Part shown: piece by piece, positions 55,092-63,839 of the stretch
Numbering within the stretch: position 1 is the stretch's first letter
How the letters are laid out: each line of letters begins with the position of its first letter
DNA from: Anaerococcus sp.
Lineage (GTDB): Bacteria; Bacillota; Clostridia; Tissierellales; Peptoniphilaceae
DNA length: 64,000 nt
Assembly (NCBI GenBank): GCA_030532385.1
Contig: JAUNLG010000007.1
Coordinates: 1 to 64,000, forward strand
Direction: 5' to 3'
Program-made: the position numbers and the translations under genes
The notes under the pieces: model-generated
The model's input: the letters and a program-made list of their open reading frames with translations, nothing else
Database searches by the model: none
What the model was told of the DNA's origin: nothing

Positions 55092-56031
55092 CTAGACCAC
55101 TTCCATCTTCACCTGATATGGACTTACGCATCTTAGTATCGCTTTTGACATTTTCCATATTATAATAGTCCATGATACCAAGGTTGCCTTCTTCAAAGGC
55201 CTTGGCTATAGCTATAGGGATCTTAGACTCAGCTTCCACTACCTTGGCCCTATTTTCTTGCTCTAGGGCTATAGCTTGGGCACGTCTTTCCTCAGCCTTG
55301 GCTTGGGCAATGTTTTTGTCAGCCTCAGCCTGGTCTCTTTGTAGTTGGGCACCGACGTTTCTACCTACATCCACATCAGCTATATCGATAGAAAGGATCT
55401 CAAAGGCTGTTCCACTATCAAGACCCTTCATTAGCACAGTTTGGGAAATATTGTCAGGATTTTCCAAGACTTGGGCATGGGATGCTGAAGAACCAACTGT
55501 AGTTACAATTCCTTCCCCAACCCTTGCTATGATTGTCTCTTCACCTGCACCACCTACTAGCCTTTCTATATTAGCCCTAACAGTAACCTTGGCTATAACC
55601 TTAACCTCTATACCATTTTTGGCAACGGCGGCAATAATTGGGGTATTGATAACCTTTGGGGTAACAGAAACTTGTACTGCCTCAAAGACATTACGACCTG
55701 CAAGGTCTATAGCTGCAGCTTGCTCAAAAGATAGGTCTATATTAGCCCTTTCTGCAGCTATCAAGGCATCTACAACTTGGTTGATATTACCACCAGCCAG
55801 GTAGTGGCTTTCTAAGTCGTTAGTGCTAATTTGTATGCCCGCTTGGTGGGACTTAATCATAGCATTTACAATCTTTGATGGAGAAAGCCTCCTAAATCTC
55901 ATAGCAACAAGGGCTGCCATTGAAATATTTACTCCAGAAAATTTGGCAGTAATCCATAGGCCCACAGGAACCATGGTCAAAAATACTATAAGGACTACAA
56001 TTATAAGTCCAAGGATCAAAAATTTTTCCAT
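55084..56031 (-). CDS. floA: Flotillin-like protein FloA
   Basis: A 315-residue SPFH-domain scaffold protein of functional membrane microdomains. The N-terminal membrane hairpin ([20 protein letters not shown] region, residues 4-25) is followed by the FloA-specific [18 protein letters not shown], the SPFH domain, and an Ala/Glu coiled coil ([18 protein letters not shown]). Directly after an NfeD gene, as is usual for this pair. Confidence 0.95.
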   Translation of the reverse strand: MEKFLILGLIIVVLIVFLTMVPVGLWITAKFSGVNISMAALVAMRFRRLSPSKIVNAMIKSHQAGIQISTNDLESHYLAGGNINQVVDALIAAERANIDLSFEQAAAIDLAGRNVFEAVQVSVTPKVINTPIIAAVAKNGIEVKVIAKVTVRANIERLVGGAGEETIIARVGEGIVTTVGSSASHAQVLENPDNISQTVLMKGLDSGTAFEILSIDIADVDVGRNVGAQLQRDQAEADKNIAQAKAEERRAQAIALEQENRAKVVEAESKIPIAIAKAFEEGNLGIMDYYNMENVKSDTKMRKSISGEDGSGLDG

Positions 56032-56655
56032 CTACTTCTCCTTTACAATTATGTTTCCATCTTTTATACTAATAACTTCAATTGGTCTGTTGGCCTTGAT
56101 AAAGTCACCATTGCTTATCCCATCATAGTAGGATCCATCAATCTCAATTCTTCCACTTGGTCTAAGGATGGACTTACTTAGACCAGTTTTGCCAAGTAAC
56201 TTAGAGTAGTCAGCCTTGCTATTAAACCCCCTAGCCCTACTATTGGTAGTCTTAAGGATCCCTTGGTCAAAGATATTGACCCTAAAGCCAAGCCTTACAT
56301 AGACTATAACGCTTATAAGAATGGTTAGGGCTGCTACAACCATCAAAACCAGCTCCTCATAACCTGCCCTTAGGATATTGATCACTCCATAGGCTGTTAG
56401 GATTATTCCACTTATGCCAATCACTCCAAAGGATGGGATAAAGACCTCTAAGGCTATAAGGGTAACCCCCATAATAAAGGCTATAAGAGGAAGGCTTTCG
56501 ACCATATCATAACTTTCACTCATAAAGTAAAAGATTGCCATAAGAATTAGGGCAAGACCTGCAAAAATTCGTTTTTTGTCAGTAAATAGGACCGATATCA
56601 GGCTAATGACTGCCAGAACGAAGATCCCACTTAGCAAAAACTCTCTTACTAACAT
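56032..56655 (-). CDS. NfeD family membrane protein
   Basis: A 207-residue protein with four or five membrane helices (about residues 5-25, 30-48, 53-75, 78-95, 100-122) and a C-terminal OB-fold NfeD domain (LLGKTGLSKSILRPSGRIEIDG, split here around residues 150-170). It is the usual partner of flotillins and first gene of the long operon, preceded by a good promoter and AAGGAG site. Confidence 0.92.
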   Translation of the reverse strand: MLVREFLLSGIFVLAVISLISVLFTDKKRIFAGLALILMAIFYFMSESYDMVESLPLIAFIMGVTLIALEVFIPSFGVIGISGIILTAYGVINILRAGYEELVLMVVAALTILISVIVYVRLGFRVNIFDQGILKTTNSRARGFNSKADYSKLLGKTGLSKSILRPSGRIEIDGSYYDGISNGDFIKANRPIEVISIKDGNIIVKEK

Positions 56656-56672
56656 ATAATCTCCTTACTATA

Positions 56673-56701
56673 ATTATCATCCAAAAAGTAGAAAAAATCA
56701 A
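56673..56701 (-). promoter_or_regulatory. Promoter of the nfeD-to-guaA operon
   Basis: -35 TTGATT (56701-56696), a 17-base spacer and -10 GATAAT (56678-56673) on the minus strand, about 20 bp before the nfeD start. The ribosome binding site lies right behind it, so the 5' UTR would be very short. Confidence 0.6.
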
Positions 56702-56731
56702 TATTTCAACACTTTCAAAGGTCTTTCTTCT

Positions 56732-56767
56732 AAAAAAGGCAGGCAAATCTACCAAGACTTACCTGCC
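56732..56767 (-). terminator. Terminator of the surface protein-lipoprotein pair
   Basis: A stem based on GGCAGG and CCTGCC (56738-56743 with 56762-56767, extended by weaker pairs) followed by TTTTTT on the minus strand, 14 bp past the lipoprotein stop. Confidence 0.8.
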
Positions 56768-56780
56768 AAAATATGATTTC

Positions 56781-57284
56781 CTAGTTTTCCAGTGAATCTA
56801 GTAGTGCACGGCCCTCATCAACTAGGGCTTCAGATGAGCTTACTAGCTCTTCTAATTGGCCAGCTATATTTTCTATAGTTGCTGGTGATTCTTGTAATAA
56901 AATCTCAGCTGCCCTTGCTTGGACCCTATTGTCAAAGATAGCTTGCTCTAGCTTAGCCTTGGCACTTTCCATATCCATATCTTCTGAACCCTCACTAGGT
57001 TCTTCCTTTGAATCTGTATTAGGATCTTCTTCAGTCACTTCTTCTTCATTAGGATCTTCGTTAGAAGTTTCCTTATCACCATCTTCATCTGAAGTCTCTT
57101 TTTCAGCAGCAGATTCGCCATCTGTAGCTTCTTTAGATTCATCGGTAGTTTCTTCTGGGCTAGTTTCTTCTACTTGACTTTCTTCACTAGGTTCTTGGTT
57201 ATTTTCATTAGCCCCCATATTGTTACATGATGTTAGGCTTAGGCCCAAGAGGAGGGCTACTAGTAGAATTTTGTTTGCTTTCAT
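56781..57284 (-). CDS. Acidic lipoprotein
   Basis: A 167-residue lipoprotein. The signal peptide ends in the lipobox LTSC (Cys20). An extremely acidic Glu/Asp/Ser/Thr tract of about 75 residues follows and probably spans the cell wall. The C-terminal 55 residues form a helical domain (AKAKLEQAIFDNRVQARAAE start). It is 12 bp downstream of the surface protein gene and shares its promoter and terminator. No function is known to me. The acidic tether resembles that of the ABC binding protein in this window. Confidence 0.8.
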   Translation of the reverse strand: MKANKILLVALLLGLSLTSCNNMGANENNQEPSEESQVEETSPEETTDESKEATDGESAAEKETSDEDGDKETSNEDPNEEEVTEEDPNTDSKEEPSEGSEDMDMESAKAKLEQAIFDNRVQARAAEILLQESPATIENIAGQLEELVSSSEALVDEGRALLDSLEN

Positions 57285-57296
57285 CTTAAATCTCCT

Positions 57297-58874
57297 TTAT
57301 TTTTCTTTATTTTTGATAGTTAGGATAATAAGGCCAATTACTGCAATAATGCCAATGCCTCCAACCCAAGGAAGGATGGCATCAATGCCTGTTTTTACAT
57401 CCTTAGAAGATTGCTTACTGGTCCTTTTTATGACCTTTTTCTCTTCTTCTTTGGGTTGGTTTTTTGGACTTTCTACAGGCTTTCTTTGAACTTTGACTAC
57501 CCTTCTATCTTTTTCTACAGGTTCATTTTTTTGAGGACTTTGGATAAAGTGCTTATCCTTCTCTTCCTCTTTTTCTTCCTCTTCTATATCACTAGTCCCT
57601 TGTATTATAGCATTATTTTTTGGGAATAATTTGTCATCTAGGTCCTTTTCAAAGGCTAATAGGTCATCCATAGTGGACTCTTCATCCTCTCCTATTTCCT
57701 TAAGCCTTTGACCCATAGCTTCCTTAACCTCTTGCAAAGAATCCTTAGAAATCTTATCAGACTTAGCTTCTTCTAGGTAAATCTCAAGGTCTTCTAGCTT
57801 TTGGTCAAAGTCATCTGCCTTAATTGCTTCTTCGAGACTAGCTAGGTCAGTTTTGACATCTTCTCCTTGGCTAAGTCTTTCATAAAGACCTATAAAGTCT
57901 TTTTTGTAGCTTGCCCTTGCTTTCTTATAGGAAGGACTTGCCAAAAAGTCTTCTATCTCTTTTATATATGGATCATCTTTACTGACAGAATCTTTTAGCC
58001 CATCCCTAGCATTCCTTGCTTGGTCTAGGTAGACTAAGGTATCATTATCCTTAAGCTTTAGGGCCTCTTTTAGTTTATCAAGAGACTTTTCAAAAGCTTC
58101 TTTCTTATCCTTATCATAGCTAGCATAAGAAGGATCATCCTTCATAGCTTGGGCAAGCTCTACAAAAACCCTTCCTTCAACAAGAACTTCATCAAAGCTT
58201 GTAGCTAGGTCAATTTCACCGATTAGGTCATCAGGATAGCCCTTTTTTGCCTCAATCTCTTCTAATTCTTTTGGGTCAAGGTCTATTTCCTCTCCTTCAT
58301 TATAGCCCATCCAAGCCATAGCCAAAAGTTCATTATATTCTATTAAGTCTTCTAGGCTTACTTCCTTATCCTTAAGGAGGTCTTTTGCCTTATCAATACC
58401 AGCTAAACCATCACCAGTCTTGCCGCTGGCAGCCTTCTTATAGGAAAGAAGATTTTTCCTAAGGGCATCCCTTATAGGCCTTGCCTTAGTTACATGGTAG
58501 CCTAAACCATACCTAGCCTTCATAAATGAATCCTTAGCCTCACTTATAAGGTCACTATCTTCCCCTTCAAGGGCCTTTTTTAGCTCATCCAAGGCCTTGT
58601 CATAAGCATCAAGCTCTGCCTTTGTAGCAAGCTTATAGGTCTTAGAGACTTCTATTTCTTTATTAATTTTTTCAAGATCATCAAGATTTTCTATACTAAT
58701 ACCAGGACTGTCTTTGCCATCAGCATCCAAAGCTTCTGTACTTTTCATATCTTTGCTAGTTTCTTCTATACTTACAGGGCTTATCTCATCGCTTGCTCCA
58801 TAAACCTCCTGTCCTAAGCCAGGCAGGGATAGGGAAAAGATTAACAAAGCCCCAGCTAATTTGGTCTTTTTCAT
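57297..58874 (-). CDS. Secreted, membrane-anchored helical surface protein
   Basis: A 525-residue exported protein. A signal peptide (about 26 residues, MKKTKLAGALLIFSLSLPG start) is followed by three or four degenerate helical repeats rich in Lys, Asp and Glu with AYDKALDELKKAL-type units, resembling FIVAR-like surface modules. A Lys/Glu-rich wall-spanning stretch and a C-terminal membrane helix (WVGGIGIIAVIGLIILTI) with KNKEK tail follow; no LPXTG is present. The frame extends 19 codons further, but the ATG at 58874 has a GAGGTG site and starts the signal peptide. Confidence 0.8.
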   Translation of the reverse strand: MKKTKLAGALLIFSLSLPGLGQEVYGASDEISPVSIEETSKDMKSTEALDADGKDSPGISIENLDDLEKINKEIEVSKTYKLATKAELDAYDKALDELKKALEGEDSDLISEAKDSFMKARYGLGYHVTKARPIRDALRKNLLSYKKAASGKTGDGLAGIDKAKDLLKDKEVSLEDLIEYNELLAMAWMGYNEGEEIDLDPKELEEIEAKKGYPDDLIGEIDLATSFDEVLVEGRVFVELAQAMKDDPSYASYDKDKKEAFEKSLDKLKEALKLKDNDTLVYLDQARNARDGLKDSVSKDDPYIKEIEDFLASPSYKKARASYKKDFIGLYERLSQGEDVKTDLASLEEAIKADDFDQKLEDLEIYLEEAKSDKISKDSLQEVKEAMGQRLKEIGEDEESTMDDLLAFEKDLDDKLFPKNNAIIQGTSDIEEEEKEEEKDKHFIQSPQKNEPVEKDRRVVKVQRKPVESPKNQPKEEEKKVIKRTSKQSSKDVKTGIDAILPWVGGIGIIAVIGLIILTIKNKEK

Positions 58875-58902
58875 GACTTTCACCTCACTATTACTTAATA
58901 AA

Positions 58903-58931
58903 ATTATATAGCTTATCAAAAAATATGTCAA
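58903..58931 (-). promoter_or_regulatory. Promoter of the surface protein gene
   Basis: Perfect consensus on the minus strand: TTGACA (58931-58926), 17 bases, TATAAT (58908-58903), 29 bp before the start codon. Strong constitutive expression is expected. Confidence 0.85.
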
Positions 58932-58966
58932 AAAATACCCTAATTCATAGGAAAGTCAAAAAAAAC

Positions 58967-58995
58967 TTTCACCATATTCACTTTTGTTATATAAT
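58967..58995 (+). promoter_or_regulatory. Promoter of the phasin-like/AarF operon
   Basis: TTTCAC (58967-58972), 17 bases, TATAAT (58990-58995) on the plus strand, divergent from the surface protein promoter and 25 bp before the start. Confidence 0.6.
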
Positions 58996-59020
58996 ATAGT
59001 AAAGAATACAAGGAGGATTT

Positions 59021-59320
59021 ATGAAAAATAATATAGACAAACTAATCGATGACACCCTATCCTTAGGCTTTGGCCTGGTAGGATTTTCTAGGGAAAGAAT
59101 ATCTAGAACCCTAGATGAGATCAGAGATTATGGAGAAAGTGAAAAAGATAGGATAGTAGACTCCCTTATGGAAAAGGGCCAAGAGCAAAGAGAAGAGATA
59201 AGAAAAATAGTAAGAGAAGAAATCAAAACCTACATGGACCTAGACTCTTATGTCAAAAAAGATGACCTAAGAGAGATAATCGATGAAGAAATAAGGAAAA
59301 GTCAAGAAAACTTAGACTAA
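59021..59320 (+). CDS. Phasin-like small helical protein
   Basis: A 99-residue, highly charged helical protein. A short N-terminal segment with LSLGFGLVGFSRERI is followed by a long amphipathic helix. It resembles the phasin/PHA-regulator-like proteins often found directly before aarF/ubiB genes in Firmicutes. It sits 2 bp before the AarF gene behind a strong AAGGAGG site. A role as partner or regulator of the kinase-like protein is inferred from position. Confidence 0.7.
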   Translation: MKNNIDKLIDDTLSLGFGLVGFSRERISRTLDEIRDYGESEKDRIVDSLMEKGQEQREEIRKIVREEIKTYMDLDSYVKKDDLREIIDEEIRKSQENLD

Positions 59321-59322
59321 AA

Positions 59323-60984
59323 ATGAAAATCAAGAGGATAGCTTATCAAAAAAGAAGAATAGAAATCCTACTAGCCTTCCTAAGGTCTGGAATCCTAAAG
59401 GCCTTCAGGGAGGCTATGTCTGTTGACCAAAACCTAATTGAAGATAGGAAAAGTGACAAAGAAAAGGACAGGGCCCTAGGCATAAAGATGAAAGAGACCT
59501 TCGAGACCCTTGGACCCACCTTTGTCAAATTTGGACAAATGCTATCAACAAGGTCAGACATCTTCTCAAAAGAGACCATAGAAGAGCTAGAAAAACTCCA
59601 AGATGATGTAGACCCTATAAGCTTTGAAACCATAAGGGAAGTTTTTTATGAAGACTTTAAGGAAAAAATAGAAAATTCCTTCGCCTACATAGACCAAAAA
59701 CCCCTGGCAAGCGGGTCCATAGCCCAAGTCCATAAGGCAAAAATCATAGACCATGATAAGGAAATAAAGCTAGTAGTAAAGGTCCAAAGAAAGGGCCTAA
59801 GGGAGAAGGTCAACCTAGATATAAAAATCCTAGAAGACTTGATCCAAAAATACCTAATGGACACCCCCCTAGGAGGAAGTCTAGACATAAAAAATATGGT
59901 TAGGGTCTTTAAGAAAAACCTCTACTTTGAGATGGACTTTAAGATAGAAGCCAAAAACCTAGAAAAATTTAGGAAAAACAACAAGAAAGATAAGTACATC
60001 CACACACCAAGACTCATAAAATCCTTATGCTCGACAAGGGTCATGACCATGGAAGAAATCCCTGGCCAATCTATAAAAGCCTTGGATAGGGCAAAAACTT
60101 CTGATAAGACAAATCTTGCCAATAGGTTAGTCTACTCCTATGTCAACCAATTTTTTAGGGACGGGTACTTTCATGCTGACCCCCACCCTGGCAATATCTT
60201 CATCATGGAAGAAGACCACCTGGGCCTAATCGACTTTGGTATAGTAGGAAAGCTATCAGCAAACTATAGGTATCAGATCATGAAGATCTTTATGGGAATC
60301 TCCTACAACCAGCCTGTCATAATCACAGATGCAGTCATAGAAATGGGACTACTTCGACCATCAAGGGCCAATATAAGAGAATTTGAAATGGACCTATCAG
60401 AAATCCTTGATAAGTACCTTGACCTAAGCCTTCATGAGATGAAGCTAACAGATATGATCGGGGAATTCTTCGACCTTCTAAAAAACCACAAGATAATAAT
60501 CCCATCAAGCCTCTTTAACTTTGGCAAAACAGTCATAATCCTAGAAGGAGTTATAGAAAGATTAGTAGAAAACCAATCCCTAGTAGAGCTAGCCTACCCA
60601 ATAGCAGAAAAAATCAGCCACAGGTTCTTCTCTCTAGAGACCCTAAAGGAAAGGTCCATCCCAAAAGCCTTTGACCTATATACCCTAGCTAAGGAAATCC
60701 CCTCCTTTACCCTCTCAACCATGAGACAGGTAGCAGATGGAGGAATCTCAATAAAAATAAAAGAAGACCCTGACCTAATAAAAGAGAAAAATAAAATAGA
60801 CCAAAGAAAAGCAACCACCACCCTAATCCTAGCCCTAACAATCCTCCTGGCCTCAATAATCCTAGCCCTAGCCATCCTAGGAGGAGGAAGCTTTCTAAGA
60901 AAATTTCTAGAAATTTTTCTAATAGGCATAAGTATAATCTTCTTTTTTACTTTGCTAAGCTTTGTAGTTAGGAGGCGAAAATAA
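59323..60984 (+). CDS. AarF/UbiB family atypical kinase-like protein
   Basis: A 553-residue ABC1/UbiB protein. The family supports lipid or quinone metabolism and has ATPase-like activity. KxGQ motif is in FVKFGQMLSTR, the Ala-rich nucleotide loop in ASGSIAQVHKAK, then VKVQRKGLREKV, catalytic loop YFHADPHPGNIF and metal motif LIDFGIVGKL. Two C-terminal membrane helices (about 500-545) anchor it. No ubiquinone genes are nearby and the organism is probably anaerobic, so its lipid target is unknown. By eye the gene uses more C-ending codons than its neighbours. Confidence 0.93.
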   Translation: MKIKRIAYQKRRIEILLAFLRSGILKAFREAMSVDQNLIEDRKSDKEKDRALGIKMKETFETLGPTFVKFGQMLSTRSDIFSKETIEELEKLQDDVDPISFETIREVFYEDFKEKIENSFAYIDQKPLASGSIAQVHKAKIIDHDKEIKLVVKVQRKGLREKVNLDIKILEDLIQKYLMDTPLGGSLDIKNMVRVFKKNLYFEMDFKIEAKNLEKFRKNNKKDKYIHTPRLIKSLCSTRVMTMEEIPGQSIKALDRAKTSDKTNLANRLVYSYVNQFFRDGYFHADPHPGNIFIMEEDHLGLIDFGIVGKLSANYRYQIMKIFMGISYNQPVIITDAVIEMGLLRPSRANIREFEMDLSEILDKYLDLSLHEMKLTDMIGEFFDLLKNHKIIIPSSLFNFGKTVIILEGVIERLVENQSLVELAYPIAEKISHRFFSLETLKERSIPKAFDLYTLAKEIPSFTLSTMRQVADGGISIKIKEDPDLIKEKNKIDQRKATTTLILALTILLASIILALAILGGGSFLRKFLEIFLIGISIIFFFTLLSFVVRRRK

Positions 60985-61002
60985 AATATTTGAAAGCTAA
61001 AA

Positions 61003-61066
61003 AACCAGGTCTAGGCCTTAATCTTATTAAGTTCACTTTAAGAAGATTAAAGCTCTCGACCTGGTT
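61003..61066. terminator. Large hairpin between convergent aarF and polysaccharide genes
   Basis: Outer arms AACCAGGTC (61003-61011) and GACCTGGTT (61058-61066) enclose a second AT-rich stem (CTTAATCTT with AAGATTAAAG). It lies between convergent genes and has A/T-rich flanks, so it probably ends transcripts from both sides. Confidence 0.65.
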
Positions 61067-61100
61067 CTAATTTAATAATCTGTTATAGTCGATTATCGTG

Positions 61101-62177
61101 TTATTTGATACCCTTTAGTTGATTAAAAGAGTCTTCTAATACAGAATCACTAACTGATATCTTATTAACCGACTTAATAATTATATCACTTGATGTATTT
61201 TCAATATCTAATAAATTCACATGTGAAAAATTATTAGTATATGATTTAAGTGCATTCAAAGTTTTTTTACTATAGACAAAAGGTAAGCAAGGGATATTGT
61301 AATAAATAGCTAAAATAATAGAGTGAAATCTTGCTCCGTATAAAATCTTAGCATTTTTTATAATGTTTAACATATCAAAATTTTCATAATTTAAAATTGT
61401 AACCAAATCTTGATCCTTGCAATTGCTTTTTATTCGTTCGCAGGCTACTAAATCTCCTTCTTGCTTACAAAAAGATGCTAATATTACTCTCTCTCCATTA
61501 GAGGTGTGGTAATCAGAAATCTCCTTTAATTTTCGCTCAAATTCTGCCGTTTTTCCTTTTAGATTATCTCTATTTTCTAGATTTATTACAGAAATAACCA
61601 CATAAGCTTCTTCTTTCCTATAGCTATTTTTCTTTTCCCACATTCCTGAAAGAACTATATCAGGTGCATATCTAGTTGTATTCAATGAAGAAAATAACTG
61701 ATAGGAATAATCATCCCTAAAACATACATCATCACACATAGAAAATATATCTTTATAATTTTGATAAAACTCATCAGTAGAATATGGACCAAAATTACTA
61801 CCAATTACATATGATCTAGAAGACTTGGTCACGGCATACTTTAAATTTCTAATTTGATAAATACTATACCTTCTACTTGATTCAATAAAGAGCGATCCAC
61901 CCAAAATCATAAAATCTGCATTAAAAAATTTTGGTAAATAAAAGTAAGGAGAGTGTAAATGAAATCCGTATAAAATTATATTTAAAATTTTATAGACTAG
62001 GGAATCACTAGTAATGGTATTCACACCTAGCCCCTTGTAATAATTTACATATTGTTTCTTTGTAATAATATAAATATCTTCATAAGTATCGTTTGAATTA
62101 AGAAATGAGGATAACATTAAATCGTCACCTAAATTCTTAATAAAATATCCCCATATTATTAAACGCTTTCTCATCAT
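61101..62177 (-). CDS. Polysaccharide pyruvyl transferase family protein
   Basis: A 358-residue member of the PS_pyruv_trans family, which adds ketal-pyruvate to cell-surface or exopolysaccharide sugars from phosphoenolpyruvate. Typical elements are LIIWGYFIKNLGDDLML at the start, ILGGSLFIESSRRY, YVIGSNFGPY, CFRDDYSY and the C-terminal AKILYGARFHSIILA with its conserved Arg-Phe-His. A second ATG three bases in has better spacing to GGAGG. It lies downstream of a flippase gene, which supports a surface-polysaccharide locus. Confidence 0.88.
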   Translation of the reverse strand: MMRKRLIIWGYFIKNLGDDLMLSSFLNSNDTYEDIYIITKKQYVNYYKGLGVNTITSDSLVYKILNIILYGFHLHSPYFYLPKFFNADFMILGGSLFIESSRRYSIYQIRNLKYAVTKSSRSYVIGSNFGPYSTDEFYQNYKDIFSMCDDVCFRDDYSYQLFSSLNTTRYAPDIVLSGMWEKKNSYRKEEAYVVISVINLENRDNLKGKTAEFERKLKEISDYHTSNGERVILASFCKQEGDLVACERIKSNCKDQDLVTILNYENFDMLNIIKNAKILYGARFHSIILAIYYNIPCLPFVYSKKTLNALKSYTNNFSHVNLLDIENTSSDIIIKSVNKISVSDSVLEDSFNQLKGIK

Positions 62178-62222
62178 TAATCCTCCTCATAATGACAATT
62201 GCTGATTTCCTATAAATACAAC

Positions 62223-63746
62223 CTATCCTTTAACACGTTTTAATAATTTATTGACTTCTAATTTTTCAAAGTCGTTCATTGAAGCTATATAAATTGAAAT
62301 TACATAAATAGCTATAAAAATAATTACCTTTATTAGAAAATCAAAATGACTGCTTACTTTCGTTATCAAAAATATAAGTGATATAATTATTGGAACTACT
62401 ATTCCTCTAGAAATATAAAGTATATTCATCCAAAATCTTCTTATATCTAGACCAACTACCCTCTTATAGTATATATTCATTATTAATCCACTACCGATCA
62501 ATAAAGTAATTCCTGTACCTATAGCAGATCCTATTGGTCCAAACTTTATAGCTAGAGGTATTGATATAAACAAATTTGCAATCGCAATCATAAAGTATAG
62601 AATCGACCTAAATTTATGAAGATTTTTCGCCTTTTGAATTTCTATACCAATATTTTGTATTGATGCAATAGTAACTGGTATTATTAATATAATAGAAACA
62701 TAATAAGATGATTTATAAGTTGCATCTAGCCATATTTCACTTATAAAATAAGAACCAAAAGTAATAAATCCTAATAATATTAGCATAAGAATATAGTACT
62801 GTAATCTACCTATTTTAATAAAAAAATCACTTATTTGACTATCACTACTATTTCTTTGTATAATGTCATTTGCTTGAGGAATAAAAACTGAAGAAACAGA
62901 AGTAGATACATTTATATACATACTATTAATGATTGCCCCCATAGAATAAATAGTAATACTTACACTTCCTACAAATTTCCCAAGTACAAATTTATCAATG
63001 GACCAGTTTATTTGATCAGTGATAACATTTAAAAATAAAAAACTAGAAAATATTGCTATATCTTTCAAAAGCCGTAGATCGGGATCTTTAAAAGAAAACT
63101 TCATTCCTAATTTCTTTACTGCAAATACCATATTAGCTATCAATGACAAGAAAGTAATAATTGTTGTGATAATTACTAAGGCCAGTGACCTATATCCAAT
63201 AATAAGTAAAGGAATACTTAGTAAGGGGCTTGATATTTGCCTAAAAAGCATAAGTATCTTTTGAAAAATAAACTCTTCATTGGCAGTTATATAAGCCTCA
63301 AAAACTGTTGCCGGAAAGGTTAAGAAAATATTTATGATCAAAATAATCATTAATGATTTAGACAGAGCTATCTCACTAATAGACATTTTCCCTTGTAATA
63401 AAGTATCTATATTATCAACAAGAATAATACCTACTATAATACTGACCGCACCCATTATCATATATACGAGCATGAAGAGTCCATTTAACTTTTCTATGTC
63501 CTCAAACTTATTTCTGACTTTAAACTGATAATAAAATTTAACATAAGACCCACCAAATCCAAGTGATAAAAGACTTAGATATGATACAATTGAGATTGTC
63601 AAATTATAGACTCCATACTCAGATTTACCCAAGTATTTTAAAACTATAGGAGTATAAACCATCGTTATTAATGTCAACAATAAAATAGATACATATGATA
63701 AGAATGCTCCCATTTTTTTCTGATTTAATTTCATCTGCCTACTCAC
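62223..63746 (-). CDS. Polysaccharide flippase (Wzx/MATE-like oligosaccharide exporter)
   Basis: A 507-residue membrane protein with about 12-14 helices, of the polysaccharide transporter group that flips lipid-linked oligosaccharide across the membrane. The N-terminal segment GAFLSYVSILLLTLITMVYT and LGKSEYGVYNLTISIVSYLS are characteristic. Either a GTG (63746) or an ATG (63734) could start it. The gene looks AT-richer than the housekeeping genes, as is usual for exchangeable polysaccharide loci. Confidence 0.9.
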   Translation of the reverse strand: MSRQMKLNQKKMGAFLSYVSILLLTLITMVYTPIVLKYLGKSEYGVYNLTISIVSYLSLLSLGFGGSYVKFYYQFKVRNKFEDIEKLNGLFMLVYMIMGAVSIIVGIILVDNIDTLLQGKMSISEIALSKSLMIILIINIFLTFPATVFEAYITANEEFIFQKILMLFRQISSPLLSIPLLIIGYRSLALVIITTIITFLSLIANMVFAVKKLGMKFSFKDPDLRLLKDIAIFSSFLFLNVITDQINWSIDKFVLGKFVGSVSITIYSMGAIINSMYINVSTSVSSVFIPQANDIIQRNSSDSQISDFFIKIGRLQYYILMLILLGFITFGSYFISEIWLDATYKSSYYVSIILIIPVTIASIQNIGIEIQKAKNLHKFRSILYFMIAIANLFISIPLAIKFGPIGSAIGTGITLLIGSGLIMNIYYKRVVGLDIRRFWMNILYISRGIVVPIIISLIFLITKVSSHFDFLIKVIIFIAIYVISIYIASMNDFEKLEVNKLLKRVKG

Positions 63747-63839
63747 TTAATCCTTTTATATATTATACAAATTCCATTTGATACTAGACTTTGAGATCTT
63801 GGTCCACTATGCTGGTTATTATTACCTAAGCTTAAGTAG

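Noticed and set aside
55172-55804. 210-codon open frame on the plus strand
   Set aside because: Antisense to floA and lacking any recognisable domain; the opposite strand has clear SPFH coding signal.
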